A stretch of DNA of 39,254 nt, from the NCBI RefSeq assembly GCF_029868625.1, contig NZ_JARWOJ010000179.1:1-39254 (forward strand), read 5' to 3'. Under the pieces are notes generated by a model, which made no database searches, was not told where the DNA came from, and saw only the letters and a list, made by a program, of their open reading frames with translations. Position 1 is the first letter of the stretch; each line of letters starts with the position of its first letter. Source of the stretch: Nocardia neocaledoniensis (GTDB taxonomy: Bacteria; Actinomycetota; Actinomycetes; Mycobacteriales; Mycobacteriaceae). The translations under genes were made by a program, and so were the position numbers. Positions 28,230-38,203 of the stretch are shown here, piece by piece.

Positions 28230-29573
28230 TCAACCAGCGGGTTTTCGGACGATCCATTGCGCGACCGGCAGGTGCGGCCGCCATGCGGTGAAACCGCCGA
28301 GCGGTTCACCCCGGTAGATCTGGAATTTCCGCAGCGTGCCGCCGTGCCGGGCGGCCCAGTCCAGCAGCCGCGCTTCCGATTCGGCGGTGACGGCGTTGGC
28401 CACCAGCCGCCCGCCGGAGCGCAGTCGCCGCCAGCACTCGTCGAAGACGCCGTCCTGGGTGAGTCCGCCACCGAGAAATATCGCGTCCGGTGCGGCGAAT
28501 TCTCGCTCGGCAAACTCCGAGCGCACTTCACCGCGGATCGTTATTCCTGGGACGCCGAGTGCGGCGGCGTTGGCGGCGATCTGGTCGCGGCGCGCGGGCA
28601 GGCGTTCGAACGTGACGGCACGGCAGCGTGGATGCGTGCGGCACCATTCGATGGCGATACTGCCCGAGCCGCCGCCGACGTCCCAGAGCAGTTCGCCCGG
28701 CGCCGGGGCCAGCGCGGTGACGGTGAGGGCGCGGACCTCGGATTTGGTCAGCTGACCATCACCGGTGAAGGCGGTGTCGGCCAGACCGGGCAGACGGGTG
28801 TCGCGGCGCCCGTCGGGGTCGGCCGCGCACGCGATCGCGACGACGTTGAGTGGATCGCCCGCCGGATGTGACCAGGCCGCGGCGGTGCCGGTCAGCCGGT
28901 GTTCGGCCGGGCCGCCGAGCTGTTCCAGGACGGTCAGCGTGGAAGCGCCGAAACCGTGGTCACGCAGCAGTGTGGCCAGCAGGCCTGGGGTCCGCTCGTC
29001 CTCGCTGAGCACGAGCACCCGGCGGCCGTCGGCCAGCTCGGGCAGGACCGTGGGCAATGGCCGGGCAACCACGCTCACGACCGGGATCTCGGCCAGCGGC
29101 CAGCCCAGCCGCGCACAGGCCAGCGAGGCCGACGACGGTTGCGGGAACACGCGCAGCGCCTCGGCGCCGAACCGGACGGCCAGGGTCGCGCCGATGCCGT
29201 AGAACATGGGGTCACCGCTGGCGAGGACGCCGATCCTGCGCTCGGCATGCCGCGTGAACAACGCGGGCAGCGCGGGCAGCAGCGGACTCGGCCAGGTCAC
29301 CCGTTCGGCCGCGCTCGGCGGCAGCAGGTCCAGCTGCCGTGGCGATCCGAAGACGACCTCGCACTCCCCGATCGCCGCGCGGCCTGCCGCGCCGAGCCCA
29401 TCCCAGCCGTCCGCGCCGATACCGAGCACGACGATCGGCGCGCCGGTCCAAACGGACTCCTCGGCACCCGCCACCGCCGTGGCGGCAGGTATCGCGCCGT
29501 GCTCGGCCGTCGCACCGGCTGCGCGGGCCGTGTTCGACGCCCCGGCTGCAGGGGCCGTGTGCGGTGCGATCAC
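28230..29573 (-). CDS. cobL: Precorrin-6Y C5,15-methyltransferase (decarboxylating) CobL
   Basis: A two-domain SAM enzyme that methylates C-5 and C-15 of dihydro-precorrin-6 and decarboxylates the acetate side chain. The CobE-like domain is about residues 45-240 (VVLGIGADGWDGLG, VLASGDPMFYGIGATLAVRF). The CobT-like decarboxylating domain is about 250-445 (TKSEVRALTVTALAPAPGEL, LWDVGGGSGSIAIEWCR, AIFLGGGLTQDGVFDECWRR). An Ala-rich N-terminal extension of about 40 aa precedes the first domain. The start is GTG 29573 in a GTGA overlap with the SDR stop, which supports it despite the long extension. cobM, expected next to cobL in M. tuberculosis, is missing. Confidence 0.94.
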   Translation of the reverse strand: MIAPHTAPAAGASNTARAAGATAEHGAIPAATAVAGAEESVWTGAPIVVLGIGADGWDGLGAAGRAAIGECEVVFGSPRQLDLLPPSAAERVTWPSPLLPALPALFTRHAERRIGVLASGDPMFYGIGATLAVRFGAEALRVFPQPSSASLACARLGWPLAEIPVVSVVARPLPTVLPELADGRRVLVLSEDERTPGLLATLLRDHGFGASTLTVLEQLGGPAEHRLTGTAAAWSHPAGDPLNVVAIACAADPDGRRDTRLPGLADTAFTGDGQLTKSEVRALTVTALAPAPGELLWDVGGGSGSIAIEWCRTHPRCRAVTFERLPARRDQIAANAAALGVPGITIRGEVRSEFAEREFAAPDAIFLGGGLTQDGVFDECWRRLRSGGRLVANAVTAESEARLLDWAARHGGTLRKFQIYRGEPLGGFTAWRPHLPVAQWIVRKPAG

Positions 29574-30322
29574 CGTGGCATCCGACGCCAGACGAATTGC
29601 GGGATCAGGCGCATCACGAAGAAGGCCACGTTCAGGCGGCCGGGCACCGCGACGCGGGTGGCGCCCTTGCCGAGGGCGCGGACGACAGCGTCGGCGACCT
29701 GGCCGGGCGTGCTGGACATGGGGGCCGGGTCCATGCCGGTGGTCATCCGGCCGATCACGAAGCCGGGGCGGACCAGGAGCAGTTGGACGCCGGTGCCGTG
29801 CAGGGCGTCACCGAGTCCGGCGGCGAAGCCGTGCAGACCGGCCTTCGCGGAACCGTAGACGTAGTTGGCCCGCCGGACCCGCACGCCCGCGATGGAGCCG
29901 AACACCACGATCTGGCCGGATCCCTGCGCGCGCAGCAATGTGGCCAGTGTCGTCAGGACGCTGACCTGGGCGACGTAGTCGGTGTGCACGACGGCGACCG
30001 CGTGCGCCGGGTCGCTCTCGGCGCGGTCCTGGTCGCCGAGCACGCCGAACGCCAGCACAGCGGTCCCGATGCCCCCGTGCTCGGCGGCGAGCTTCTCCAG
30101 CAGCGGCGCGTGGGTCGCGGTGTCGTCGGCATCGAATTCCACGGCGTGGACGGCACTCGCCCCGGCGGCGCGCACCTGCTCGAGCTCGGCGTCCAGCGCG
30201 CCGGCGCGCCGGGCGGCCAGGATCACGATCCTTCCGGGCGCCAGCCTGCGCGCCACCTCCAGGCCGATCTCACTGCGCCCACCCAGGACCAGTACCGGCC
30301 CCTCACTCGTCTGCGTACCCAT
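29570..30322 (-). CDS. Short-chain dehydrogenase of the DprE2/Rv2073c type
   Basis: A 250-aa NAD(P)-dependent SDR. The nucleotide motif is VLVLGGRSEIGLEVARRLAP (GGxSEIG rather than the usual TGxxxGIG). The catalytic YxxxK is in NYVYGSAKAGLHGF, with the preceding Ser in VVFGSIAGVRV. This form matches DprE2-like enzymes and their paralogue Rv2073c, which also adjoins cobL. Its role may be in lipid or sugar metabolism rather than cobalamin. It is translationally coupled to cobL through GTGA, and ATG 30322 is supported by the family length. Confidence 0.88.
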   Translation of the reverse strand: MGTQTSEGPVLVLGGRSEIGLEVARRLAPGRIVILAARRAGALDAELEQVRAAGASAVHAVEFDADDTATHAPLLEKLAAEHGGIGTAVLAFGVLGDQDRAESDPAHAVAVVHTDYVAQVSVLTTLATLLRAQGSGQIVVFGSIAGVRVRRANYVYGSAKAGLHGFAAGLGDALHGTGVQLLLVRPGFVIGRMTTGMDPAPMSSTPGQVADAVVRALGKGATRVAVPGRLNVAFFVMRLIPQFVWRRMPR

Positions 30323-30625
30323 GCGCCCAGTCTGTCACCTCGGGCCCACCCGAGATCGCCGTCCCCAGCGTCGAACCCGAGCCGATGGGCACCGGGCCAC
30401 CGCCGGGTCATCTGGTGGCGCGGGCACTCAACGCGTGACGTGCGGGTGGCCGGGGCGCGGATTCCAAAAGCCATCGCTGTGCGGGCCGAGCCCGAAACAT
30501 CCGGCTCGACCCCAGCGCGGCGGTCGTCCGGTGCCCGACGCCGACCGCGGGTGCACCGATGATCCGATCGGCGGGTAGGCGACCTGGACCGCGGTGGCCG
30601 TCGGCACGGCGGCTACCGTCGACGT
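30323..30625. other. 300-nt intergenic region, divergent promoters
   Basis: Between the SDR and F420-enzyme genes. Besides the TACCGT box at 30614 I see only GC-rich inverted segments (for example around 30385-30420) of unclear purpose, and no gene, tRNA or convincing operator. Confidence 0.4.
30614..30619 (+). promoter_or_regulatory. TACCGT -10 box, probable leaderless start
   Basis: TACCGT ends 6 nt before ATG 30626 and no ribosome site intervenes, as expected for a leaderless mRNA. Confidence 0.5.
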
Positions 30626-31024
30626 ATGCCGACCACCACCGTCTCGCTGTCCCCCGCCGCGCTCGACTTCGTCACCGAGCGGCATCTGGCCACCCTCACG
30701 ACCCTGCGTGCCGACGGGACGCCGCATGTGGTGGCGGTCGGCTTCACGTGGGATCCCGAGGCCGGGATCGCGCGGGTGATCACCGACGGCGCGTCGGTGA
30801 AGGCGCGCAATGCCGCGCGGGGCGGATACGCCTCGGTGAGCCAGGTGGACGGCGCGCGCTGGCTCACTCTCGAGGGGCCCGCGACCGTGCTCGCCGACAG
30901 CGACGACGTCGCCGAAGCCGTCCGCCGCTACACCGAGCGCTACCGGGTGCCGCGCGAGAACCCGACGCGGGTCGTCGTCGCGATCCAGGTGCGCCGGGTC
31001 CTGTCGTCGAGCACGCTGAAGTAG
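30626..31024 (+). CDS. Rv2074-type F420-dependent biliverdin reductase family protein
   Basis: A 132-aa split-barrel FMN/F420-binding protein. [56 protein letters not shown] and [18 protein letters not shown] align well with M. tuberculosis Rv2074, an F420H2-dependent biliverdin reductase. It therefore probably reduces a tetrapyrrole such as biliverdin, using F420H2. The location beside cob genes is conserved, though its link to cobalamin is not established. It converges on pepE. Confidence 0.9.
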   Translation: MPTTTVSLSPAALDFVTERHLATLTTLRADGTPHVVAVGFTWDPEAGIARVITDGASVKARNAARGGYASVSQVDGARWLTLEGPATVLADSDDVAEAVRRYTERYRVPRENPTRVVVAIQVRRVLSSSTLK

Positions 31025-31055
31025 AGCGGGCCAGGATCACACGTACGCGAACGGC

Positions 31056-32181
31056 TTACAGCTGCGTGAGGCCGTGCGGGCGCTTGTTCATCGACTCCAC
31101 GCCGTCCGCGGTGACCACGACGATGTCCTCGATGCGCGCGCCCCACTTCCCCCGGAAGTAGATGCCCGGTTCGATGCTGAACGCCATGCCGGGCTCGAGC
31201 ACGAGGTCGTTGCCCGCGACGATGTAGGGCTCCTCGTGCACCGACAGGCCGATGCCGTGGCCGGTGCGGTGCACGAAGGCGTCGCCGAGTCCCGCCTCGG
31301 CCAGCAGGGTGCGCGCGGCGGCGTCGATGGACTCCGCGGTCACCCCGGGGCGCACGGCGGCGACAGCGGCGGCCTGGGCCGCCTCCAGCAGCGCCATCTG
31401 CTCGGCCACCTGCTTGCTCGGCGCGCCGAGCACGTAGGTGCGGGTGGAGTCGGAGAAGTAGCCGGGTTCGACGGGGCCGCCGATGTCGATGACGACCACG
31501 TCACCCGCCTCGACGACCCGGTCGGACACGGCGTGGTGCGGATCGGCGCCGTGCGGTCCGCTGCCGACGATGACGAAGGCCGCCTCGGTGTGGCCCTCCT
31601 CCACGATCGCGGCGGTGATGTCGGCGGCCACCTCGGCCTCGGTGCGGCCGGGGCGCAGGAATTCGCCCATCCGCGCGTGCACACGATCGATCGCCGCACC
31701 CGCCCGGCGTAGGGCGTCGATCTCGGCCTCGTCCTTGATCATTCGCGACTGGCGCAGCACCGGCGTCGCCGAGGCGGGCAGTCCGGTGGTCGATTCCGCG
31801 AGCGGGATCAGGTGCAGGGCGGGCATCGCGTCGGCGACGGCGATCCGGGAACCGGCGTGCAGCGTCGAGCGCACCAGCTGGTACGGGTCGACGCCGTCGA
31901 CCCAGTCCAGGATCTGCAGGCCGAGTTCGCCCGCGGCCGAGCCCTCCAGCGCGGCCAGTTCGAGTTTCGGGATCACGACCGAGGGTGTCGCCCCGTCGGC
32001 GGGAATCACCAGGCAGGTCAGCCGCTCGAAGGATTCCGCCGCCGAGCCGATCAGGTACCGCAGATCGGGACCGGGCGTGATGAGCAGGGCGTCCAGATGC
32101 GCCGCGCGCATCAACTCGACCGCCCGCTCCAGCCGCTGACCGTAGACCTCCGCCGCGAACCTGGCATCCGTGTGCGCGCTC
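31056..32181 (-). CDS. pepE: M24-family Xaa-Pro dipeptidase PepE
   Basis: A 375-aa metallopeptidase that cleaves X-Pro dipeptides. Residues about 1-140 are the N-terminal creatinase-like domain (LMRAAHLDALLITPGPDLRY). Residues about 150-375 are the pita-bread catalytic domain. The metal ligands are visible as Asp in VVVIDIGG, Asp in GYFSDSTRTYV, His in VHRTGHGIGLSVHE, Glu in FSIEPGIYF and Glu in GARIEDIVVV. It corresponds to Rv2089c. ATG 32181 has only weak ribosome-site bases (GGA). It is divergent from the exonuclease gene. Confidence 0.95.
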
Positions 32182-32301
32182 ATAGGATCCGACGTTACCC
32201 GGCCGGACACGGCCCGCGCAGGATCGGTTGCCCGATCGTGGCCTTCCGCGACATCGGGATGCGCCGCCGCGGCCCTCGGGCGCGGCGTCGGTGGTTCGGG
32301 G

Positions 32302-32307
32302 CACAAT
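32302..32307 (+). promoter_or_regulatory. CACAAT -10 box, probable leaderless exonuclease start
   Basis: CACAAT lies 7 nt before GTG 32315; it departs from TANNNT only at the first base. No ribosome site is seen. Confidence 0.4.
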
Positions 32308-32314
32308 CGAGCCC

Positions 32315-33289
32315 GTGACCGTTGACGAGAACGCCCGTGGCCCCCTGCTGATCCTCGACGGCGCCAGCCTCTGGTTCCGCGCCTACTACGCGATCCCCGA
32401 CAAGCTCAGGGCGGCCGACGGGCGCTCGGTGAACGCACTGCGCGGCTTCACCGACATGGTGGCCTCGCTGATCACCAAGCACCGCCCGAGCAGGCTCGTG
32501 GTCGGGCTCGACCTGGACTGGCGACCGCCGTTCCGGGTGGCGCTGGTGCCCTCCTACAAAGCCCACCGGCTCGACACCGGCGTCGATGCCGCCCCCGGCG
32601 CCGAGGAGGTGCCCGACACGCTCACCCCGCAGGTCGAGATGATCATCGAGGTCCTCGCGGCGGCCGGCATCGCGACCGGCGGCGCCGAGGGGCTCGAGGC
32701 CGACGACGTGCTCGGCACCCTCGCCAGCCGGGAACGGCGCGATCCGGTGGTCGTGGTCAGCGGCGACCGCGACCTGCTGCAGCTGGTGCGCGACGACCCG
32801 GCCCCGCCCGTGCGCGTGCTCTACGCGGGCCGCGGGCTGGCCAAGGCCGAATTGTTCGGGCCCGCCGAGGTCTCGGCGAAATACGGTGTGCCGCAGCAGA
32901 ACGCCGGTCCCGCCTACGCCGACATGGCGACCCTGCGCGGCGACGCCTCCGACGGGCTGCCCGGGGTCGCGGGCATCGGGGACAAGTCGGCAGCCCAACT
33001 CATCTCGAAGTTCGGTTCCCTCGACGCGCTGATGACGGCCGTCGACGACCCGGAGGCCGATCTCGCCAAGGGCCTGCGCGCGAAACTCGTGGCGGCACAG
33101 GACTATCTGAAGGCCGCGGCGCCGGTAGTCCAGGTGGTGCGCGACGCCGAGGTGATCCTGTCCGGTCCCGACACCCTGCCGAGCACCCCGGCCGACCCGG
33201 ATCGGCTGCTCGCGCTGGCCACCGCCTACAACGCGGAGAGCCCGATCACCCGCCTGGTCACCGCGCTCACCGCGGTGCACCGGGCCTGA
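32315..33289 (+). CDS. 5'-3' exonuclease (PolA 5'-nuclease domain, stand-alone)
   Basis: A 324-aa nuclease corresponding to Rv2090. It has the metal-binding acidic clusters of the FEN/PolA-N family: [31 protein letters not shown] and [12 protein letters not shown], followed by the helix-3-turn-helix DNA-binding motif in [20 protein letters not shown]. It removes 5' flaps or primers without a polymerase domain. Start chosen at GTG 32315, because the sequence upstream of it is not conserved-looking; the frame is open to 32228. Confidence 0.93.
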   Translation: MTVDENARGPLLILDGASLWFRAYYAIPDKLRAADGRSVNALRGFTDMVASLITKHRPSRLVVGLDLDWRPPFRVALVPSYKAHRLDTGVDAAPGAEEVPDTLTPQVEMIIEVLAAAGIATGGAEGLEADDVLGTLASRERRDPVVVVSGDRDLLQLVRDDPAPPVRVLYAGRGLAKAELFGPAEVSAKYGVPQQNAGPAYADMATLRGDASDGLPGVAGIGDKSAAQLISKFGSLDALMTAVDDPEADLAKGLRAKLVAAQDYLKAAAPVVQVVRDAEVILSGPDTLPSTPADPDRLLALATAYNAESPITRLVTALTAVHRA

Positions 33290-33295
33290 ACGACG

Positions 33296-33327
33296 CCGGG
33301 CCGCCCGCGCGTACGCGAGCGGCCCGG
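33296..33327. terminator. Bidirectional hairpin between convergent exonuclease and Rv2091c-type genes
   Basis: CCGGGCCGC (33296-33304) pairs with GCGGCCCGG (33319-33327), 9-nt arms around a 14-nt loop, in the gap between two convergent genes. Confidence 0.75.
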
Positions 33328-33345
33328 AACGTCTACGGCCCCAGC

Positions 33346-34069
33346 CTAGTTCGGGCGACCGACCTCGTAGGTGCCGTCGTCCTTGGTGATCTTGATGCTG
33401 ACCTTCTTGGCCTCACCGCTGACCTTCAGGTCGCAGGTGAAGGTCGCGTCGACCTCGACCTTCTGACCCGACGGGCACGACACGTCGGAGACGTCGGCGA
33501 TGCCGTAGGAGTCCTTCAGGACCCGCGAGACACCGTCCTGGACCGCGGTGTTGTCGAGTTCGTCGGAGGAGAACACGACGAGCAGCAGACCGATCACGGC
33601 GGCGAGCACCAGCACACCGGCCACGACGAGGCCGATCACCAGCCCCTTGCCCTTCTTGCCACCGGGCGCCTGCTGCGGCTGCTGTCCCCACTGCTGCTGC
33701 GGCTGCTGACCCCACTGCTGCTGCGGCTGCTGGCCCCACTGCTGGGCGCCTGCCGCCTGCGCGTTCCAGTCCTGCGGCGGCGGCTGGGTCTGACCCCACT
33801 GCTGCTGCGGTCCGGTCGGCTGCTGCGGCTGCTGACCCCACTGCGGCTGCTGGGCGGGCTGCTGCGGCTGCTGTCCCCATGGCTGCTGCGGCTGCTGGCC
33901 ACCCCAGTGCTGGGTGGGTTGTGCCTGTTGCGGGTCCTGCGGCGGTTGCGCCGCACCTCCCCAGTGCTGCGTGGGTCCGGCGCCGCCGGCCCCCTGCTGA
34001 CCTCCCCAGTGCTGGGTGGGATCGTTGCTTCCCTCCCCTGGGCCGTTCGGTCCGTACGGGCCGCTCATC
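33346..34069 (-). CDS. Gln-rich membrane protein with C-terminal DUF4333-type domain (Rv2091c-like)
   Basis: A 240-aa protein. Residues 1-145 are a low-complexity cytoplasmic tail rich in Gln, Pro, Trp and Gly: three PTQHWGG copies early, then many QQWGQQPQQ units. Residues about 150-178 are one membrane helix (LVIGLVVAGVLVLAAVIGLLLVVF). The outside domain (about 180-240) is DUF4333-like (GVSRVLKDSYGIADVSDVSC, KVEVDATFTCDL) with two cysteines that may bond. The position matches Rv2091c. Function unknown. ATG 34069 has GGAGG about 7 nt upstream. Confidence 0.88.
33670..33741. repeat. Three tandem 24-bp repeats inside the Gln-rich gene
   Basis: Three almost identical 24-nt copies begin at 33670, 33694 and 33718, differing at one base each. 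They encode the octapeptide unit QWGQQPQQ. Imperfect copies continue toward 33900. Such arrays expand and contract by slippage. Confidence 0.85.
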
Positions 34070-34187
34070 CACTCGCCTCCACTCGCATCGTTGTACATAC
34101 GGTAGCCCCCCGCGCCAGGCCAGCCGCTTTCGCACGACTCCGCCATCACGGTCGGTACGCCAGGAAATCAAATCACAGACGAATCCA

Positions 34188-36884
34188 CTACGCGGCGTCC
34201 ACTGCGACGACACCCCGCCGCACCGCGCGCACAGCCTTGGCCGCGGTGCCCGCGATCTCGGTGTCGTCGGCGGTGTTGTGGATCTGGTCGAGCAGGTCGA
34301 TGACCTGTCGGCACCAGCGCACGAAATCGCCCGCCGACAGCGGCGTGCCCTGATCGCCACTGGCCAGCAACGCCTCGGCCAATGCGTCGCCCCTGGCCCA
34401 CTTGTAGACGCCGGTGACGAAGCCGAGGTCGGGTTCGCGCGTCGGCGGCAGCTTGTGCCGCGCCTCGTCGGCGCGCAGCTGCGACCACATCTCGATGGTG
34501 GCGCCGACCGCCCGCCGGATCGGCTCGGTGGGCCCGGACGCGGTGAGGAACCCGCCTTCGGAGCGGGATTCGTACACCAGCGTGGACACCACGGCCGCGA
34601 GCTCGGCCGGGCCGAGTCCGCGCCAGAGCCCCTGGCGCAGTGCCTCGGCGACGACCAGATCGCTCTCGGCGTAGATCCGGGCCAGCCGGCGCCCGTCGGC
34701 GGTGACCTCACCGCGCTCGACGAAGCCGCGCTCCTCGAGCAGGCCGACGATCCGGTCGAAGGTGCGCGCCAGCGAATTCGTCGTCGCGGCAACCTTCTGG
34801 CGCATCGACTCGGTCTCGCGGGCGAGCCGCGCGTAGCGCTCCCCGGTGCGGCTCATCTGCTCGCGGTCGGGGCGGCTGTGCGCCGGATGCGAGCGCAGGC
34901 TGCGCCGCAGCGTCGACAGTTCCCGGTCCTCGCCCGCACGGGTGTGGTCGTTGCGCCTGCGCCTGCCCGGCGCGGAGATCCCGGTGCTGCGCAGGGCCGA
35001 GGCCAGGTCGCGGCGGATGCGCGCGGTGCGGTGGTCGACGCGGCGCGGCAGCCGCATGTGCCCGAGCGCCTCGGCGGGCACCGGGAAGTCGGCCGCGGAG
35101 ATCCGGCCCGCCCAGTGGTCCTCGGTGAGCACCAGCGGACGCGGATCACCGGGCGTCTGATCGGGTTCCAGGATGACGGCCAGGCCCGCGCGGCGGCCCG
35201 ACGGGATGGCCACCACGTCACCACGGCGCAGCCCGATCAACGCCTTGACCGCGGCGCCGCGCCGGTCGGCGCGGCCCTGCTGCTGGAGTTCGCGTTCGCG
35301 CTGCTTGATCCGGTCGCGCAGCGAGAGGTACTCCATGAAGCCGCCGTCGACACCGCCGAGCTGACTCTCCAGTTTGCGCAGCGCGCCCTGGTTGCGTTCG
35401 ATACCGCGGACCAGCCCGACGACCGAACGGTCGGCCTGGAACTGCGCGAAGGACCGCTCGAGCAGGCCGCGCGCCTCCTCCGCGCCCAACCGGTCGATGA
35501 GATTGATCGACATGTTGTAGCCGGGCCGGAAGGAACTGCGCAGCGGATAGGTCCTGGTGGAGGCCAGGCCGGCGACGGCGCTGGTGTCGACCTCGGGCTG
35601 CCACAGCACCACGGCGTGGCCCTCGACATCGATGCCGCGCCGGCCCGCGCGGCCGGTGAGCTGGGTGTACTCCCCCGGCGTGAGTTCGGCGTGCGATTCG
35701 CCGTTGAACTTGACCAGGCGTTCGAGCACCACGGTCCGCGCGGGCATGTTGATGCCGAGCGCCAGGGTCTCGGTGGCGAACACCGCGCGCACCAGTCCCT
35801 GGACGAACAGTTCCTCGACGGTGTGCCGGAACGCGGGCAGCATGCCCGCGTGATGCGCGGCCAGGCCGCGGTGCAGTGCCTCGCGCCACTCCCAGTAGCC
35901 GAGGACCTCGAGATCGCCTTTGGGCAGGTCGCCGGTGTGCTTCTCGATGATCTCGTCGATCCGCTCCGCCTCACCCGGCCTGCTCAGGTCGAGCCGGGCG
36001 CGCAGGCACTGGGCCAGCGCGCCGTCGCAGCCGGCGCGGCTGAAGATGAACGTGATCGCGGGCAGCAGCCCTTCTTCGTCGAGGCGGGCCAGCACCTCGG
36101 GACGCGGCAGCGGCCGGAAGTTGCCGCGACCGCCACGACCGCGCGGACCGCCGTAGCTCTGCATCCGGTCGGCGGCCTCGCGCTGGCGGATGAACCGCAC
36201 CAGGTCCTCGTCGACGAGGACCTTCTGATCGCTGGATTTCGTGTCGAACAGGTCGAACATCCGCTTACCGACCATCACGTGCTGCCACAGCGGCACCGGC
36301 CTGGTCTCGTCGACGACGACCGCGGTGTCGCCGCGCACGGTCTCCATCCACGCGCCGAACTCCTCGGCGTTGGACACCGTCGCCGACAGGCTCACCAGCC
36401 GCACGTCCGGGGACAGGTGCAGGATGACCTCTTCCCACACCGCGCCGCGGAACCGGTCGGCCAGGTAGTGCACCTCGTCCATCACGACATAGGACAGACC
36501 ACGCAGCGCGTCCGAGGACGCGTAGAGCATGTTGCGCAGCACCTCGGTGGTCATCACGACCACGGGCGCGCCGGGGTTGATCGACTGATCTCCGGTGAGC
36601 AGCCCGACGCTGTGGCGGCCGTAGCGCGCGGTCAGGTCGGCGAACTTCTGATTCGACAGCGCCTTGATCGGCGTGGTGTAGAAGCACTTGCCACCCGAAG
36701 CCAGCGCCATGTGCACCGCGAACTCGCCGACGATCGTCTTTCCCGCGCCGGTGGGCGCGCACACGAGCACGCTGTGCCCGTCCTCCAGGGCCGCGCAGGC
36801 GGTCCGCTGGAAGGGGTCGAGTTCGAAGGAGATTTCGCTGGCGAACTGCGCCAACTCGTTGGCCCGCGCGGGAGAATCGGTCAC
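34188..36884 (-). CDS. helY: Ski2-type DEVH-box RNA helicase HelY
   Basis: An 898-aa ATP-dependent helicase of the Ski2/Mtr4 type, corresponding to Rv2092c. Motifs: Walker A APTGAGKT (about 43-50), DEVH (136-139), SATV (motif III), and QLTGRAGRRGID (motif VI). A long C-terminal region (about 450-898) holds the beta-barrel and helical arch-like part common to this family. It probably unwinds structured RNA. The gene starts at GTG 36884, only 3 nt after the tatC stop, so it is coupled to tatC. Confidence 0.95.
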   Translation of the reverse strand: MTDSPARANELAQFASEISFELDPFQRTACAALEDGHSVLVCAPTGAGKTIVGEFAVHMALASGGKCFYTTPIKALSNQKFADLTARYGRHSVGLLTGDQSINPGAPVVVMTTEVLRNMLYASSDALRGLSYVVMDEVHYLADRFRGAVWEEVILHLSPDVRLVSLSATVSNAEEFGAWMETVRGDTAVVVDETRPVPLWQHVMVGKRMFDLFDTKSSDQKVLVDEDLVRFIRQREAADRMQSYGGPRGRGGRGNFRPLPRPEVLARLDEEGLLPAITFIFSRAGCDGALAQCLRARLDLSRPGEAERIDEIIEKHTGDLPKGDLEVLGYWEWREALHRGLAAHHAGMLPAFRHTVEELFVQGLVRAVFATETLALGINMPARTVVLERLVKFNGESHAELTPGEYTQLTGRAGRRGIDVEGHAVVLWQPEVDTSAVAGLASTRTYPLRSSFRPGYNMSINLIDRLGAEEARGLLERSFAQFQADRSVVGLVRGIERNQGALRKLESQLGGVDGGFMEYLSLRDRIKQRERELQQQGRADRRGAAVKALIGLRRGDVVAIPSGRRAGLAVILEPDQTPGDPRPLVLTEDHWAGRISAADFPVPAEALGHMRLPRRVDHRTARIRRDLASALRSTGISAPGRRRRNDHTRAGEDRELSTLRRSLRSHPAHSRPDREQMSRTGERYARLARETESMRQKVAATTNSLARTFDRIVGLLEERGFVERGEVTADGRRLARIYAESDLVVAEALRQGLWRGLGPAELAAVVSTLVYESRSEGGFLTASGPTEPIRRAVGATIEMWSQLRADEARHKLPPTREPDLGFVTGVYKWARGDALAEALLASGDQGTPLSAGDFVRWCRQVIDLLDQIHNTADDTEIAGTAAKAVRAVRRGVVAVDAA

Positions 36885-36887
36885 CCG

Positions 36888-37841
36888 TCAGAGGGTATCG
36901 GAGTAGTCCGACACCGGGCGGGTGGTTTTCTCCGGGGGCGCGACCGGGTCGGCGGGAGCCACCGGGTCCGGCGTCTCCAGCGGCGAGGCCTCTTCATCGG
37001 AGCGCGGGCCCCAGCCCGCGGCGGCCGCGCGCCGGGCCCGGCGCGCGTCGTTGAACCGGGCGAACTGCACCGCGAGTTCGAACAGCACGGTGAGCGCGAC
37101 GGCGAGCGCGAGCATCGAGAACGGGTCCTGCGGTGTCACGACGGCCGCGAAGACGAACAGGCCGAAGATCAGCCCGCGCCGCCACGCCTTGAGCTTCTCG
37201 TAGGGCAGCACGCCCACCAGATTCAGCCCGATGATCACCAGCGGCGTCTCGAAGCTGACGCCGAAGATGATCAGCAGCTGGATGATGAAGCCGAAGTACT
37301 GGGAGCCGCTCAGCGCGGTGATCTGGACGTTGTCACCGATGGTCAGCAGGAACGACAGCGCGTGCGAGACCACCACGTAGGCGAGCACCGCGCCGGCGAC
37401 GAAGAGCACGCTACCCGCGGTGACGAACCCGACCGCGTACCGGCGTTCCTTGGCGTAGAGGCCCGGGGTGATGAACGCCCACAGCTGATAGAGCCAGAAC
37501 GGCGCGGCCATCACCACGCCCGCCGTGAAGCCGACCTTCAGGCGCAGCATGAACTGCTCGAACGGGGCGGTCGCCAGCAGGCGGCAGGCGCCGTCGGGGC
37601 TCAGGCTGGCGCGGGCCGATTCCGGCAGCGCGCAGTAGGGGCCGCGCAGGATCTCGCCGAGGCTCTCGAGGCCGAGGAACGAATGCGCGTACCAGAAGAA
37701 GCCGATCAGCGTGGTGACCGCGATGGCGGCCAACGCGAGCAACAGCCGGGTGCGCAGTTCCTGCAGGTGCTCGACCAACGACATCGTGCCGTCGGGATTC
37801 GTCCTGCGCTTGCTGCGCCGTGGATCGAACGGAATACGCAT
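36888..37841 (-). CDS. tatC: Sec-independent protein translocase TatC
   Basis: A 317-aa six-helix membrane protein and twin-arginine receptor. It shows the cytoplasmic [20 protein letters not shown] start, [32 protein letters not shown], and [20 protein letters not shown] charged Pro-rich tail of about 50 residues follows ([18 protein letters not shown]), as is usual in actinobacteria. ATG 37841 follows a GAGG 11 nt upstream. Confidence 0.97.
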   Translation of the reverse strand: MRIPFDPRRSKRRTNPDGTMSLVEHLQELRTRLLLALAAIAVTTLIGFFWYAHSFLGLESLGEILRGPYCALPESARASLSPDGACRLLATAPFEQFMLRLKVGFTAGVVMAAPFWLYQLWAFITPGLYAKERRYAVGFVTAGSVLFVAGAVLAYVVVSHALSFLLTIGDNVQITALSGSQYFGFIIQLLIIFGVSFETPLVIIGLNLVGVLPYEKLKAWRRGLIFGLFVFAAVVTPQDPFSMLALAVALTVLFELAVQFARFNDARRARRAAAAGWGPRSDEEASPLETPDPVAPADPVAPPEKTTRPVSDYSDTL

Positions 37842-37939
37842 GGTGGGTGGTGGCCTCTAACCCTCGGTCCGGCGGATGCTCGACGAAACAGCACTCAGCC
37901 CCGGAGCTCCTCGTCCGCGCTCCGGGGTGCACACCGGGG

Positions 37940-38203
37940 TCAGACCGACTTCTGGCCCTGCTGCTGGTCGACGATCGGCGCCTGCGTCTGCGGAGCCGAG
38001 GCGGACAGCTGCTGCGGCGGGGCCGGTGCGGCGGGCTGGGCGGCCGGTGCGGCCGACTCCGACTGCATCTGCCCGACCTCGCTCTTGAAGATCCGCAGCG
38101 ACCGGCCGAGACCGCGCGCCGCGTCCGGCAGCCGCTTCGCGCCGAAGAGCAGGACGAACAGCACAGCGATGATCAGCAGGTGCGTCCAGCTGAAAGCGCC
38201 CAT
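37940..38203 (-). CDS. tatA: Twin-arginine translocase subunit TatA
   Basis: An 87-aa pore component: one short N-terminal membrane helix ([16 protein letters not shown]), then the [20 protein letters not shown] amphipathic helix and a Pro/Gln/Ala-rich tail. ATG 38203 has GGAGGT 8 nt upstream. It is the first gene of a tatA-tatC-helY series with gaps of 98 and 3 nt. Confidence 0.96.
   Translation of the reverse strand: MGAFSWTHLLIIAVLFVLLFGAKRLPDAARGLGRSLRIFKSEVGQMQSESAAPAAQPAAPAPPQQLSASAPQTQAPIVDQQQGQKSV

Noticed and set aside
33670..33741. Tandem 24-bp repeat considered as a CRISPR or regulatory repeat
   Set aside because: The copies are contiguous without spacers and are in frame within a coding gene, encoding a Gln-rich octapeptide.
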